64,000 nt of DNA from Cyanidiococcus yangmingshanensis (taxonomy: Eukaryota > Rhodophyta > Bangiophyceae > Cyanidiales > Cyanidiaceae): positions 434,001 to 498,000 of the forward strand of contig VWRR01000003.1 in the NCBI GenBank assembly GCA_013995675.1, written 5' to 3'. The notes beneath the pieces were generated by a model. It saw only the letters and a program-made list of their open reading frames with translations, searched no databases and was not told the DNA's origin. Numbering within the stretch: position 1 is the first letter of the stretch; each line of letters starts with the position of its first letter. The translations under genes were made by a program, and so were the position numbers. This document shows, in pieces, positions 38,439 to 48,861 of this stretch.

Positions 38439-40850
38439 ATGTGGTCCAGAATCGGTGCGCTTGAACGCCTATGGACGCGAAGATCGCGTCACAGTCTTCT
38501 TTCGGATGCAGGGAAACCGAGTGCGCAGTCTGGTGATTTTGGAAAGATGACGAGCACGGATATAGATAGATGTATGGAGGAGTGGGAACAAGCGGCACCA
38601 CGTACAACAAAGTCTGGCGAGAAGGTTGCCACTTCTCAATCAGACACTCGTTTCTACGAGGGCCGGAAACGAAACTCCCTGGAACGTTGGCTCTCCGGGC
38701 GTAGTCCCACAGACACGGCCTCAGCGGACGCTCCAGCTGCCGGTTTCGAAGAGCCCTGGATGACGTTGGACGAACCCCGTTCAAAATCGTCTCTCGTATG
38801 TCGCTTCACTGGCTGGATCTGGGACACGTTCGTGTTCATCGTGACCTGTTTCGTTTGGTTCATGGATTGCCTCATTCTGTATACGCCGCTCCACAAAGGG
38901 ATCCTGCCTTCTGGTAGTTCTATTGTTCAGTCGGCGCTGCGTCGGAGACAGATGCGTAGCGAACGCCGTCGTCTCATTCAGAGTCTGGAGCGGATTGACA
39001 CCTACGCATCGTACTACCAGGTAGCGGCGCAGCTGGACTGGCTCGAGTCCAGGACCTGGTGGAAAACATCTTTGGCAGACGCCTCACGGCTCTATGATAG
39101 AAGAGGGTTGCTGAGACAGTTATCGCAACTCAGCGCTCTCTATCGACAGGGCGATATGAGAAGGCTCGTATTCAGCCTTCGAGGTTGCTTAACTCGTGAT
39201 TTTTGTGGCATCCACCGAGCGGAGTTGCATCAGTACTGTCGCGTTGGGACCAAGCGAGATGTGGAAGATTTTGTGTATGTAGTCAGCTGGCTCCTGAGGT
39301 ACATTGCGACAGAGGAGAACTCAACTCTGTCCTGGAGAGAGCGTCTGGATTTTTTCAATCAGGTCCGCCATGCCTACGGCAAATCAGCGTTGCTGCTCTC
39401 GGGCGGGAGCACCATGGGCTTGAGCCATTTTGGAGTCTTGCAGGCGCTTCACGAGCTCAACCTGTTGCCTCGCATTCTCTCGGGTGCTAGCGCTGGGGCC
39501 CTGGTGGTTGCATTTGCAGGCACATTCACGGATGATGAACTGTTTCAATGTCTAGAGAGTTTGAGGAATCCACTCACGGGTCGTCCGATACGCTTTGAAA
39601 TTTTCGACCCGTCGCTCTCCCTGTACCGAGCCGCGCGACGGCTCGCCAAACGAGGGGTCCTGTTTGACATTCGTCGCTTGCAAGGCTGCATGCGCGAAAA
39701 TCTCGGTGACCTGACTTTTCAGGAGGCCTACGATCGCACGAAACGGATCATTAACATGACGGTGACACCGGCGTATGGCCCGCCGGTGCTTCTCAACTAT
39801 CTGACTGCCCCCAATGTACTCGTATGGAGTGCTGCCTGCGCATCCGCAGCGCTCCCCATCGTTTTCGCGCCTGTTGAACTCTTTGCAAAGGATGAACGGG
39901 GCCGCATCGTGCCGTACCATCCGGAGGGATTTCAGTGGTCGGATGGGAGCATCAGTGCGGACATACCCTTACAGCGCATCGGAGAAATGTTTAATGTGAA
40001 TCACTTTATTGTAAGCCAGGCGAACCCTCACTTCATTCCTCGGGGAAGCCTGCTGATGAAATCTCGCATGATGCGAGCCATGAAAGCAGAGCTCAAATTT
40101 CGATACACACAGTTGGAAGGGTTTGGTCTCGTTCCGCGCATTTTGCGTACTTTGTATATGGTCTTGACGCAGCCATTTGAAGGCCACGTCACAGTCTTGC
40201 GAGATCTTCGTTTGGCAGACTTGCGCGGACTCTTTCGAAATCCAACCGTTCGAGATATTCGGGAGGCAATCCTTCGTGGTCGACGGTTGGCGTACGCAAA
40301 AATGGATGAGATTCACCACAACTGTTTGATTGAATTCACCATTGACGACTGCATCGAGTACATCGGACGCAAATTCGAGAGCTATGAGGGTGCCGCCGTT
40401 TCGGGCAGGTCGGCCCATGAAGCAGCGAGCGGTGGTCGCCTGTTTCCACGAGTGCCAAGCTGGCTCTGGGCTGATTTTGGAAACTTTGGTGCTCATGCGT
40501 CTGCGCGTTCACCGCCGAGTAGCCCCAGGTCCCGGGCGGAGCAGCGCTCCAGCCGCTTATCTTGGCGGCAGCAGCGCCGGCTCACCTCGGAGCCAGTTTT
40601 GGAACCCATCGCTGATGACGGTTGCGAACCGAATCTTAGCAACGCGCATGAAGCGCGATCACCAGCCTCAACCGCCCAAAGAACACAACCATTGGAATCG
40701 ACTGAAATGCATGGTGCATGTTCAGAGAATCCTCGAGTCAGTGCTTCCGAGGAAAATTTGCACGGCGATGACGAGCATTCATCGGTGCGTGCCAATTCAG
40801 AGCCGCCACAATCAGAAAGCGCTGACGAGGATGAGCGGGTGATGTGCTAA
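38439..40850 (+). CDS. SDP1: Patatin-type triacylglycerol lipase (SDP1/TGL family)
   Basis: Hydrolyses storage triacylglycerol at lipid droplets. 803 residues from ATG 38439. A DUF3336-like region (about 100-320) has the membrane-associating WIWDTFVFIVTCFVWFMDCL, followed by a helical segment (SRLYDRRGLLRQLSQLSALY). The patatin domain begins SALLLSGGSTMGLSHFGVLQ (oxyanion loop), with nucleophile Ser351 in LSGASAGALV and Asp502 in WSDGSISADIPLQRI, completing the Ser-Asp dyad; VNHFIVSQANPH follows as in SDP1 and yeast Tgl3-5. The last ~170 residues are Ser/Arg/Glu-rich and probably disordered. One frame, no intron. Lipid mobilisation during dark growth is a likely role by analogy with plants. 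Confidence 0.95.
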   Translation: MWSRIGALERLWTRRSRHSLLSDAGKPSAQSGDFGKMTSTDIDRCMEEWEQAAPRTTKSGEKVATSQSDTRFYEGRKRNSLERWLSGRSPTDTASADAPAAGFEEPWMTLDEPRSKSSLVCRFTGWIWDTFVFIVTCFVWFMDCLILYTPLHKGILPSGSSIVQSALRRRQMRSERRRLIQSLERIDTYASYYQVAAQLDWLESRTWWKTSLADASRLYDRRGLLRQLSQLSALYRQGDMRRLVFSLRGCLTRDFCGIHRAELHQYCRVGTKRDVEDFVYVVSWLLRYIATEENSTLSWRERLDFFNQVRHAYGKSALLLSGGSTMGLSHFGVLQALHELNLLPRILSGASAGALVVAFAGTFTDDELFQCLESLRNPLTGRPIRFEIFDPSLSLYRAARRLAKRGVLFDIRRLQGCMRENLGDLTFQEAYDRTKRIINMTVTPAYGPPVLLNYLTAPNVLVWSAACASAALPIVFAPVELFAKDERGRIVPYHPEGFQWSDGSISADIPLQRIGEMFNVNHFIVSQANPHFIPRGSLLMKSRMMRAMKAELKFRYTQLEGFGLVPRILRTLYMVLTQPFEGHVTVLRDLRLADLRGLFRNPTVRDIREAILRGRRLAYAKMDEIHHNCLIEFTIDDCIEYIGRKFESYEGAAVSGRSAHEAASGGRLFPRVPSWLWADFGNFGAHASARSPPSSPRSRAEQRSSRLSWRQQRRLTSEPVLEPIADDGCEPNLSNAHEARSPASTAQRTQPLESTEMHGACSENPRVSASEENLHGDDEHSSVRANSEPPQSESADEDERVMC

Positions 40851-42075
40851 GTGAAAGAGAACAAAGAACGAGTGCACGGTCCATTGACAGCGCTTCGAAC
40901 TCTCTAAATCATCTATCTGGGTCCAGCAGTCGCCTGGGTGTCGTGCTGTGCGATCGTGCAGGGATCGATCATGGTCGAGTGATCTCCAGAATAAACCGTC
41001 TATGCTATGATCATCGTTGCAGAGATTTTTTTGTGAGCGAAACCGTTTGGTCGCAGCAGCACGAGAGACAGCCTGGACCATTGCCCATGATCGATCCGAG
41101 ACAGAGTATGCTAACGCATCCTTCGCCCAGCTATGGAATGCAGTTAAATTGAGTTTATGAGGGAAACCACGCGAAGCGACTCTGGAAAGGCTCTGTAACG
41201 ATAGCGTCGCCTCCAGACCAGTGAATACATGCAGCGAATTCCCTAAACAGTGACCAAGCCGGCGATGAAGCGCGAGCAGCCACGCCTACCGGCCCAGCTC
41301 CAATTCGATTTCTGCCAATACCGCGTCTACAACATATCCTATCATATATATTGGGCGGCCAACTTGCTGCCTCTTGAAATGGCTCGTCTCGATCAGTGTT
41401 GCTCGTATGCCCTATGTGAAACGAGAGATTTTCCCTCTGCTGCCAGATGGCTCGCGTGAGATGTATCGTTCGAGCACCTCTATCGCTCGCTCAGATTCTA
41501 CTATCCTGGATAGAGACTAGGAACTACGCCAACGTTCAAGCTGCGCAGAGGGTGATTCCAAAGCGAGTCACCTCCAGTCTCATTGAAGGTTAGGCCAGCG
41601 CCCCGGCTGTCTCGATCAAGCCAGCGACGCCTGCCTTCATGGCTGAACGATTCGCTACCTCAGTTTCGCTAGCGGGTGATCACCATCGAGAAGATGCACT
41701 CTTCTCTAGTCCTGAAAATACGAACAGACTTGTCTTTTTTTAGGCAGAATTCCTTATTGCCCCCAGCAACTATAGAGACACGCCTTTCCGATCCATCTCA
41801 CTCACGCGACTGATGGCTTCTGGTAGAACGCACGCGAAAGTTCACTGAGCGACACTCCATCTAACGGGAGCGCTTCTCGCATACCATCTGCCTCGGTTTT
41901 TTGAAAACAAACCAGCAGTTCGTGGTCCAGAGCCTTTAGTATTCAGGTCTTGAAGAGACTCCACCGAGGTACCAGTCGTGCGACTAGTCCTCCATTGCTC
42001 GACGTCCGCCGACGCTGCGGCATCCCCACGGTCGCAACGGCCCCGTGTTGTGGCAGTGTGTTGCGCCTGCAACTC
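40851..42075. other. Intergenic region, no gene seen
   Basis: 1.2 kb between the lipase stop and the first HisRS ATG. Short frames occur on both strands, with frequent stops. I looked for tRNA and small RNA features and found none convincing. The HisRS promoter(s) should lie at the right end; two transcript starts are possible (see HisRS). Confidence 0.4.
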
Positions 42076-43726
42076 ATGTTCTGTGTAGTAGCGTGGCGGT
42101 ACTCCATCGCTAGGAGACCGCTTCGAGCTTCGTTCCTGAACCCATTGTTTCTGCGAGGAGCACGCACCAGTATTTCGCTTACGTATCGTCGAACCGGTGT
42201 TCTTGGACGTCTTTGCACGATGACGACCGCACGACGCGTTTGCAAGGTTCCAAAAGGCACTAGAGACTTTCTCCCAGAACAGATGGCTATTCGTCAGCGT
42301 GTATTCGCACTGATAACCTCTGTGTTTGAACGTCACTGGTGCGGTGACGATTGAAACACCAGTTTTTGAACTCAAAGAGACGCTACTGGGACAGTACGGA
42401 GAGGAGAGCAAACTGATCTACGATATTGCGGACCAGGGTGGCGAACTGTTATCGCTACGCTACGACCTGACGGTCCCGTTTGCGCGGTTCCTAGCCACTC
42501 ACGGCATTGTGAGCCTGAAGCGGTATCAGTTGGGTCGCGTCTATCGTCGAGATCAGCCGGCTATCAGTCGAGGTCGTTTTCGAGAGTTCTATCAGTGTGA
42601 CTTCGACATCGCTGGGCAGTACCCGCCCATGGTGGCTGACGCCGAGGTCCTCCGGGTTCTCATCGAGGTCCTCGATGAATTTGCCGCGCTTAGTCCGTTC
42701 CATCGTCAGCGGCTCGGTTCCTATCAGATCAAGTTGAGCCATCGAGGCCTGCTGGATGCGATTCTGCAGCTGTGCGGCGTCCCGAAAGACCGATTGCGCC
42801 CGATATGCTCCTCGATCGACAAACTAGACAAGGAACCATGGGAGTCTGTACGAAAGGAGATGGTCGAGGTGAAGAACCTGCCAGAACAATGTGCCGATCG
42901 TATTGGTCAGTTCGTGACGCGCTCAGGACAGCCGTGGGAGCTTGTTCGCGAGCTCCGTGCCGACGCTGCGCTCTGCTCGGGCCAGTTTGGTGCAGAAGAA
43001 GCGCTTGCTGACCTCGAGCGTTTGTTTGCGTATCTGGATGCGATGGGTAATGTCTTGAACCGTTGCATACTTAACCTATCGCTGGCTCGTGGGCTGGACT
43101 ACTACACAGGTCTGATTTTCGAGGCGGTGCTGACAGATGGCACCACACCTTTGGGGTCGATCGGCGCCGGCGGTCGATACGACAAGCTGGTCGGGGACTT
43201 TGCTGGGAAGCAGGTACCATGTGTTGGCACGTCGGTTGGTATTGAGAGGATTTTTTCCCTAATGGAGGATGCCGAGCGTGAACTTGCCCAAGCAACAGGC
43301 CGCGTGATCCGGGCCAGCAAGACGCAAGTGCTGGTCGTGGGCATCGGTAACGTGGACCTGGTACAGCGCTTGAAGCTATGTGATGAGCTTTGGCGCGCTC
43401 ATCTGGCTGCTGAATGCGTGTATACGGAGCGACCCAAGATGGCGCGGCAGCTACAGTACGCGCTCGACCGAGGCATCCCCGTGCTTGCTATTCTGGGAGA
43501 GAACGAGCTTGCGAGCGGCGTGGTTGGTTTGAAACGACTCTCAACTCAGGAGCAAATCCAAGTCGATCGAGGCTCGTCCATGCTTCAGGCGATTCGCGAC
43601 TGGATCACCGCGGAGAACAGCCAACAGATTCATCATTATGGTTCCGATCCAGAGGGTAATGGCCGCTCAACGACAGACGAGGTACCAACGGCGCATACAG
43701 GAAACAAGCCGACTGATCCATGGTGA
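42076..43726 (+). CDS. HARS: Histidyl-tRNA synthetase, one-base frame break, two candidate starts
   Basis: Charges tRNA-His. The core begins VPKGTRDFLPEQMAIRQRVF, then VFERH|GAVTIETPVFELKETL; the bar marks a one-base frame break near 42336-42342, because reading on in frame gives VFERHWCGDD-stop while dropping one base restores the conserved text exactly. Motif 2 (YRRDQPAISRGRFREFYQCD), the histidine loop RGLDYYTGLIFEAV, motif 3 (LVGDFAGKQVPCVGTSVGIE) and the anticodon domain (QVLVVGIGNVDLVQRLKLC) are complete. Two in-frame ATGs are notable: 42076 gives an Arg/Ser/Leu-rich leader of 48 residues (MFCVVAWRYSIARRPLRASF), 42220 gives a leaderless protein (MTTARRVCKVPKGTRD). One gene could thus supply organelle and cytosol, as yeast HTS1 does. 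No intron fits at the break. Confidence 0.92.
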
Positions 43727-43942
43727 AGACCACCGCAGCCTCCTGTCTGGACCTTGAGCGCTGGTGCAGCGGATGCCGCATACAAGTTCAAGGGCTTTGA
43801 TGATTGCGCACTCTCTTCGGCTAAAGACAGATATGCTGGTTCACGTGTGTTTGTCTCTCATTCCATATAGAAAAGGTTCTGTGTTTCGCAGACCCAACAA
43901 CCAATACGTGCGCGTTACATTCCGAAGCATCAAAATGTTCCT

Positions 43943-46485
43943 TCAGCTCGTTGGTGTATCGTTTTTCGATACTTGAGGCGGTTCAGCTTCAACAGGTGAT
44001 GATGAACGGGAGCGTAGACGTTGCTCGAGCTTTTGGATGCGCGCTTGCAGTTGCTCGGCCGTCTTTTTTCCAGCAGCAACCTGTTTCTCTAAGGCGTCGA
44101 TGTGTTTGGCGTTCTCCTGTTGCAGACGGCTCAATTGCTTCTCTGATTCGGCTTTGGCGGCGGCCAGTTCAGCTCGAGAGGCAGCAAGTTCGCGCTCTTT
44201 CGCTTGCGCAAGCTGCGCGTACTCTTTCTCGGTCTTCGCCTTTGCCTCTTGAACGGCAATGTCTCGAGCAGATGCTGCTTTTTCTAATTGCGATTCCAGG
44301 TTACGAATACGCTCTTGATATTGTTTTTCCAACTGGGTTATTTGCCGTTGCTGTTCAGCCGAGGCCTGCTCCAGCTTGTTCTGCAACTCCTGAATGGTTT
44401 GCGCGGATTCTTGCCTCGCGACCTCGAACGCTTTGTCGCGCTCCTGCGTGGCATGATCGAGCTGCTTCGTGAGACGCTCGATTTCTGCGCCATCTTCGCT
44501 ACGCGTTTTAGCAATTGCCTCGGCTTTGGCTTGCTCAGCGCTGGCGAGCATGTTCTCCAGTTTTTTGATTTCGACGTTCGCTTCCTGACGGGCAGATGCT
44601 ACCGCTCGCTCTTGTTCAGTTTTCAGAGCCTGAATCTGGGCCTCAAACTCTCGTCTTTGCGCATCCAGAGCGGACTCTTTTTCAGAATTCACAGGCTTGG
44701 AGCTTGTCTTGGACATCTTTCTCTTGAGCACGGGCCAGGACGGCTTCTTTTTCTGCCTTTTGTTGAGCGTTTCGGGCCTCTGCAACCTGCTCACCAAGCG
44801 ACTCAACAGAGAGCGCGTATTTTTGTCGTTCCGCCTCAGCGCGTTCTGCTCGAGCGAGCAGCGCTTCCCTCTCCGGCTGTTGTTCTAGCTCACGTAGAGC
44901 GTCTTTCAGATCTTCTGCGAGCCGCTCATTCTCCGCTTTAATTGCTTGCAGCGTTCGTTCAACTTCCGCGCGCTCTTTTGCATACGTTTCCTTCGCAACA
45001 GCGAGCTCCTCTCGAGAGGCAGCAGTTTCACTCCGTGCTGTTGCTGTTTCCGCGGCGGCCCGCTCGAGTTCTTTGCGAAGCGCTTGAATTTCTGTCTGGA
45101 AGCGGCGCTCGGTGCCAACCAGGGCCACGGTGCGTCCACCAGCTGTAGCCAGAACGTTACCCTCGCCATCTACAAGGCGCACCGCATTCACACCAAGTTG
45201 ACGAGCCCCATCTAGCAACTTGAGCGTGAATGTCATCTGATCCGAGGAAGATGCCGTGAAGAATGCGCTCGGTTGAACTTCAACTGCAATGAGCGGCTCG
45301 GCCGAGAGACTATCGTACGAAGCAGCCACAATCCATTCCCGCTGATTCATTGGCAAGGTCTCCCGTAATTGCCCGAGCACATTGGACATCCCTCTGACGG
45401 GCGGTGCAGTCGATTTCCTGCCAGTATCTTCCAGTGGCAAAGTCGCTTTCTGAACTTGTTGGCGATTCTCCGTTGGCAACTCTGTCGGGACACGGCTGGT
45501 CGTTGATGGAGGCGCCTCCGAAGTGGTCGATTTTGGCGTTGATTTCCGTTCTCTGCTGTGTTTTCTGAGATGAAGAGCTCGCTGTTGTGGGTGCCTCTCT
45601 CATTCGACGCTCCAGGCGGCTCGTCTGGGACTGCAGCTGGCGTCGCTCCGAGAGTGCTCTCTGCTCAGATTCCGATGGTCCGTGGAAGATCCCCGGGAGT
45701 GCGAAGAACAAGAAGAAGAATAACGCATGCAAACCCGCTGCGATCGCCTCATCGCTGCGCGAGGCAAGAGAATCTGGCAGACGTGGACGAATCCAAAATG
45801 GAATGACCTGGTTTCGCCACCACGTCCATGTCTTGTCGGCTGCCGTCTTTACAAAGCCCACAGCTCGACGCTTGCCTTCCTGTTGGGGATCCTTGTCCTG
45901 CAAAAGCCGATCAATCGCTTCGTCTGCGCTGCTTCGCACGCGCATGCCAAGCGATGCCGCTGGCTTGCCGACAGCATCGGCTGCGCGGACGAGACGCCCC
46001 ACGAGCTTCAACCTCGCTTCGTCTGCCTTCCTAGACGCATTGTTCTCGGCAGAAGTGTCCTTTTTCGTAACGCGCGGCACCGCAGAGGTCTTTCCAGTGT
46101 CTGAGTCTCCAGCGGCCGCGCCCGCAGGAGCCGAATCGGCCCGTCTGGCTTGTGCACCAGAGAGCTTCGCGCCTGCGACTCGCGCTTGCTCGTCTCGTGC
46201 CGAGGTTTCTCCTCTTCGCTCTGCATCTGGTTTTCGTTCACTAGATTCTCCAGAATCACTGCCACGGTCTTTCGAGGCAGCAATATAGTAAGTTCGTTGC
46301 CGAGCCCCAGTTGAACACGTCCCAGGTTTACGGCCAGCCCGCCATCTGGGAAGCGACGGCCTCACGAATGGTGGCGCAAACGTGTGCACACCAACAAACT
46401 GCATCGTCCCACGATCCACATCCACCAGGCGCAAATAAAAACCTTGTGGTTCTATGTTCCGGAGATGAATATTCTGTCTGTTCAT
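43943..46485 (-). CDS. Long coiled-coil membrane protein, probably plastid; three frame segments
   Basis: Three frames follow each other on the minus strand (46485-~45470, ~45479-44690, ~44800-43943), together about 840 codons. The start (ATG 46485 or 46404) leads into FVGVHTFAPPFVRPSLPRWR, a Phe-bearing leader of the kind used for red algal plastids. Then come an Ala/Arg/Ser-rich spacer, a helical block, one membrane segment (IAAGLHALFFFLFFALPGIF), a short globular part (PLIAVEVQPSAFFTASSS, TLKLLDGARQLGVNAVRLVD) and ~450 residues of unbroken coiled coil, very rich in A, E, Q and R (QIQALKTEQERAVASARQEA, NKLEQASAEQQRQITQLEKQ). Known proteins of this layout include plant MFP1 on thylakoid membranes, but I see no sequence match. 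Breaks lie at 45310-45479 and 44682-44806. Function unknown; a structural tether or division role is a guess. Confidence 0.75.
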
Positions 46486-47175
46486 TCGCGGCTTCTCTGG
46501 ATGCGACTACCAACGAGAATATACCGCTTGGCGATTCCTGGCTTGATCTGCACGCCCGTCCATCGCGGGGCGGGCACGCGCTGCGGCTCGGTGACACCAG
46601 CGCGAGCGCACGAGCGCAGCGCAATCCGCAACTGGCGCACGGCGCCTCGTTTTGGCGTGGTTGTCGCGCCCGCGCCACCGAGCCGCAGAGCGTGCTCGTC
46701 AGCGATGTGCACGGTGTGATGGGCTGCTGGCTCGCTGGCTGACTTTCCGCCATCGACACACGCTCGTGCGTGCGCGCCGTCCACGTTCCATGGGCATGTC
46801 TTGATGGATGCGCGCATGCACGAAAAAGAGATGAATCCATGAATTCATGGGAGACTGCCTAGGGCGGGATTCAGTTCTGCGCGAATCGATGCATGCATGG
46901 ATATAGAGAGACGGATAGATACATGCATGGATGCAGAAAGCAATGAATACATTCACGCGCGAATCGATGCATGCATGCGTGGACGAGTCCCATTGCGTTG
47001 CACCCGAAGCGGTTGTCCGTTTTGGGTCCTCGCAGTGCCGACCGTCGACCGCGTCGCTGATCGACGGACGAGGCGCTCATCTTTAGTGGCGGATGAGCAA
47101 CGTGTCCGGCACTTGTGTGGTATACTGGACGTGAAGCTACACGGCTTCTTTGCGGGGACTTGCAACCGGGGCCGA
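46486..47175. promoter_or_regulatory. Divergent region with GC-rich core and ATGCATGC direct repeats
   Basis: 690 bp between the coiled-coil gene start and the AsnRS start used here. 46540-46760 is very GC-rich (46621-46680 has 43 G/C of 60), like the island upstream of hemA. From about 46790 it changes to ATG/CATG-rich sequence with a 21-bp direct repeat (see separate entry). Frames are open but without protein character. Probable bidirectional promoter. Confidence 0.4.
46879..46977 (+). repeat. Pair of 21-bp direct repeats, 78 bp apart, with ATGCATGC core
   Basis: The 20-base sequence gcgcgaatcgatgcatgcat plus a following g occurs at 46879-46899 and again at 46957-46977. Between them lies a related piece, tacatgcatggatgcag (46919-46935). 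The alternating purine-pyrimidine GCATGCATG is self-complementary and could be a palindromic protein site. The repeats lie upstream of the AsnRS start. Confidence 0.75.
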
Positions 47176-48861
47176 ATGCGAATGCTCGCGTTTCTGGGAC
47201 CAGTGACGGTGCACTCTAGCCAGTGTTCTCGGGCGCGGTACTTGCGTCGCTTGACTGGCCGTGTGTCGCGGTGTGCTGAATCAGGTCTGTTTGGGGAGCG
47301 CTGCAAACGACCGTCCTGGAGCAAGGGCCCTGTTGTGGGTCGTAAGGTTGTGCGGCCTTCAACAGGACAACAAGGTGCGATATTGCGGCTGCGAGCGACT
47401 TGGGCCTCGACATCGACAGGTCATAACACAGACGCTGTTGAGGAGCAGAAGCGGTCGCGTGCAGGGCACCCGAGGGTGCGTGTTCAGCGACTGTACGCAG
47501 AAGCGGCGCACTATTTGGAGCCAGCCAACGCTTACGTCCACATCAAGGGCTGGGTTCGCACAGTGCGTGATCAAAAGCAATTTGCCTTTGTTCAAGTTAA
47601 TGACGGTTCGAATGTGAGTGGTGTTCAAGTTGTGGTGGACGGCAGTTTGCCCAGCTTCCACGAGGTCACGCAACTGACGACCGGTTGCTCTGTTGCCGTG
47701 TTGGGTTACGTGCGTGAGAGCCCTGGCAAAGAGCAGCCCATTGAGATTCACGCGACCAGCGTGGAGCTGATTGGCTCGGTTTCAAGCGAGTATCCGTTGC
47801 AGAAAAAGAGACATTCGTTCGAGTTCCTGCGCGGTATTGCGCACCTGCGACCTCGGACCAACTCGTTTGCGGCAGTTGCGCGCATTCGCTCGGCGCTGGC
47901 ATCAGCGACCCATACATTCTTCCAGTCAATGGGTTTTATCTACCTACATAGTCCGATCATCACCTCCTCTGATTGCGAGGGCGCTGGGGAGATGTTTCGG
48001 GTGACAACGTTGCCCCCCGGTGCTGGTGACGATCAAGCGGACTTTTTCGGGCAGCGAGTTTCGCTAACCGTTTCCGGGCAGCTTTCGGCAGAAGCCTACG
48101 CCTGCGCCTTGGGCGATGTATACACATTCGGACCTACTTTTCGCGCCGAAAACTCGAACACAAAGCGACATCTGGCCGAGTTCTGGATGATCGAGCCAGA
48201 GATGGCCTTTGCATCCCGTGATGACGCCATGGACAATGCGGAGGCGTACGTCAAATACGGCGTATCCTTTCTCTTGGACAAACAGTGGGAAGATTTGCAG
48301 TTTTTTGATCGATTCATTGAGAAAGGCATCGTGCAAAAACTGGAAATGACACGCGATCTTCCATTCGCGCGAGTTACTTACACAGACGCGATCGAGATTC
48401 TGTTCAAATCAAAGGAAAAATTCGAATTTAGACCCGAATGGGGCGCTGATCTCCAGACCGAACATGAACGATACCTTGCGGAGAAACATTTTCAGCGACC
48501 GGTATTCGTCTATAATTACCCAGCCAAGATCAAAGCCTTCTACATGCGGTCGAACGATTCCGAATCCAATGCAGAGGGACGCAGAACGGTAGCGGCGTTC
48601 GACTTGCTGGTCCCGGGCATCGGAGAGCTCATCGGTGGCAGTCAGCGTGAGGAACGCTACGAGATGCTTCTGTCACGGATGCAGGAGCTCAACTTGAACC
48701 CCGACCAGTACTGGTGGTATCTGGATTTGCGCCGTTACGGCACGGTGCCACATGCTGGCTACGGACTCGGCTTTGAACGTTTTGTGCAGTACTGCACTGG
48801 TATGGACAATATCCGAGATGTGATTCCGTTCCCTCGGTATCCAGGACACTGCGATTTTTAA
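47176..48861 (+). CDS. NARS: Asparaginyl-tRNA synthetase, organelle-targeted
   Basis: Class IIb synthetase charging tRNA-Asn. From the ATG at 47176 it has 561 residues; the frame is open further upstream (to ~46897), but that part is repeat-rich non-coding-like sequence. The first ~100 residues ([20 protein letters not shown], Arg/Ser-rich) are a leader. The OB-fold anticodon domain starts [38 protein letters not shown]. Motif 2 is [20 protein letters not shown], motif 3 [20 protein letters not shown], and the end [14 protein letters not shown] is standard. The FRAE...TxRHLAEFW and PFPR forms identify AsnRS rather than AspRS. The bacterial-type compact length suggests plastid/mitochondrial use. 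One frame, no intron. Confidence 0.95.
   Translation: MRMLAFLGPVTVHSSQCSRARYLRRLTGRVSRCAESGLFGERCKRPSWSKGPVVGRKVVRPSTGQQGAILRLRATWASTSTGHNTDAVEEQKRSRAGHPRVRVQRLYAEAAHYLEPANAYVHIKGWVRTVRDQKQFAFVQVNDGSNVSGVQVVVDGSLPSFHEVTQLTTGCSVAVLGYVRESPGKEQPIEIHATSVELIGSVSSEYPLQKKRHSFEFLRGIAHLRPRTNSFAAVARIRSALASATHTFFQSMGFIYLHSPIITSSDCEGAGEMFRVTTLPPGAGDDQADFFGQRVSLTVSGQLSAEAYACALGDVYTFGPTFRAENSNTKRHLAEFWMIEPEMAFASRDDAMDNAEAYVKYGVSFLLDKQWEDLQFFDRFIEKGIVQKLEMTRDLPFARVTYTDAIEILFKSKEKFEFRPEWGADLQTEHERYLAEKHFQRPVFVYNYPAKIKAFYMRSNDSESNAEGRRTVAAFDLLVPGIGELIGGSQREERYEMLLSRMQELNLNPDQYWWYLDLRRYGTVPHAGYGLGFERFVQYCTGMDNIRDVIPFPRYPGHCDF

Noticed and set aside
42183-43726. HisRS as a pseudogene or as a gene with an intron at the break
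   Set aside because: All catalytic motifs are intact on both sides, the break removes no conserved residue, and there is no GT-AG span to splice; a single-base error fits better.
44288-44941. 217-codon plus-strand ORF, Leu/Phe-rich
   Set aside because: It is the antisense of the coiled coil (Glu/Gln/Lys codons read backwards give Leu/Phe/Ser); the sense frame has clear heptads.
46897-47175. N-terminal extension of AsnRS upstream of 47176
   Set aside because: The 93 extra codons run through the ATGCATGC direct repeats and have no protein character; the ATG at 47176 opens a credible leader.
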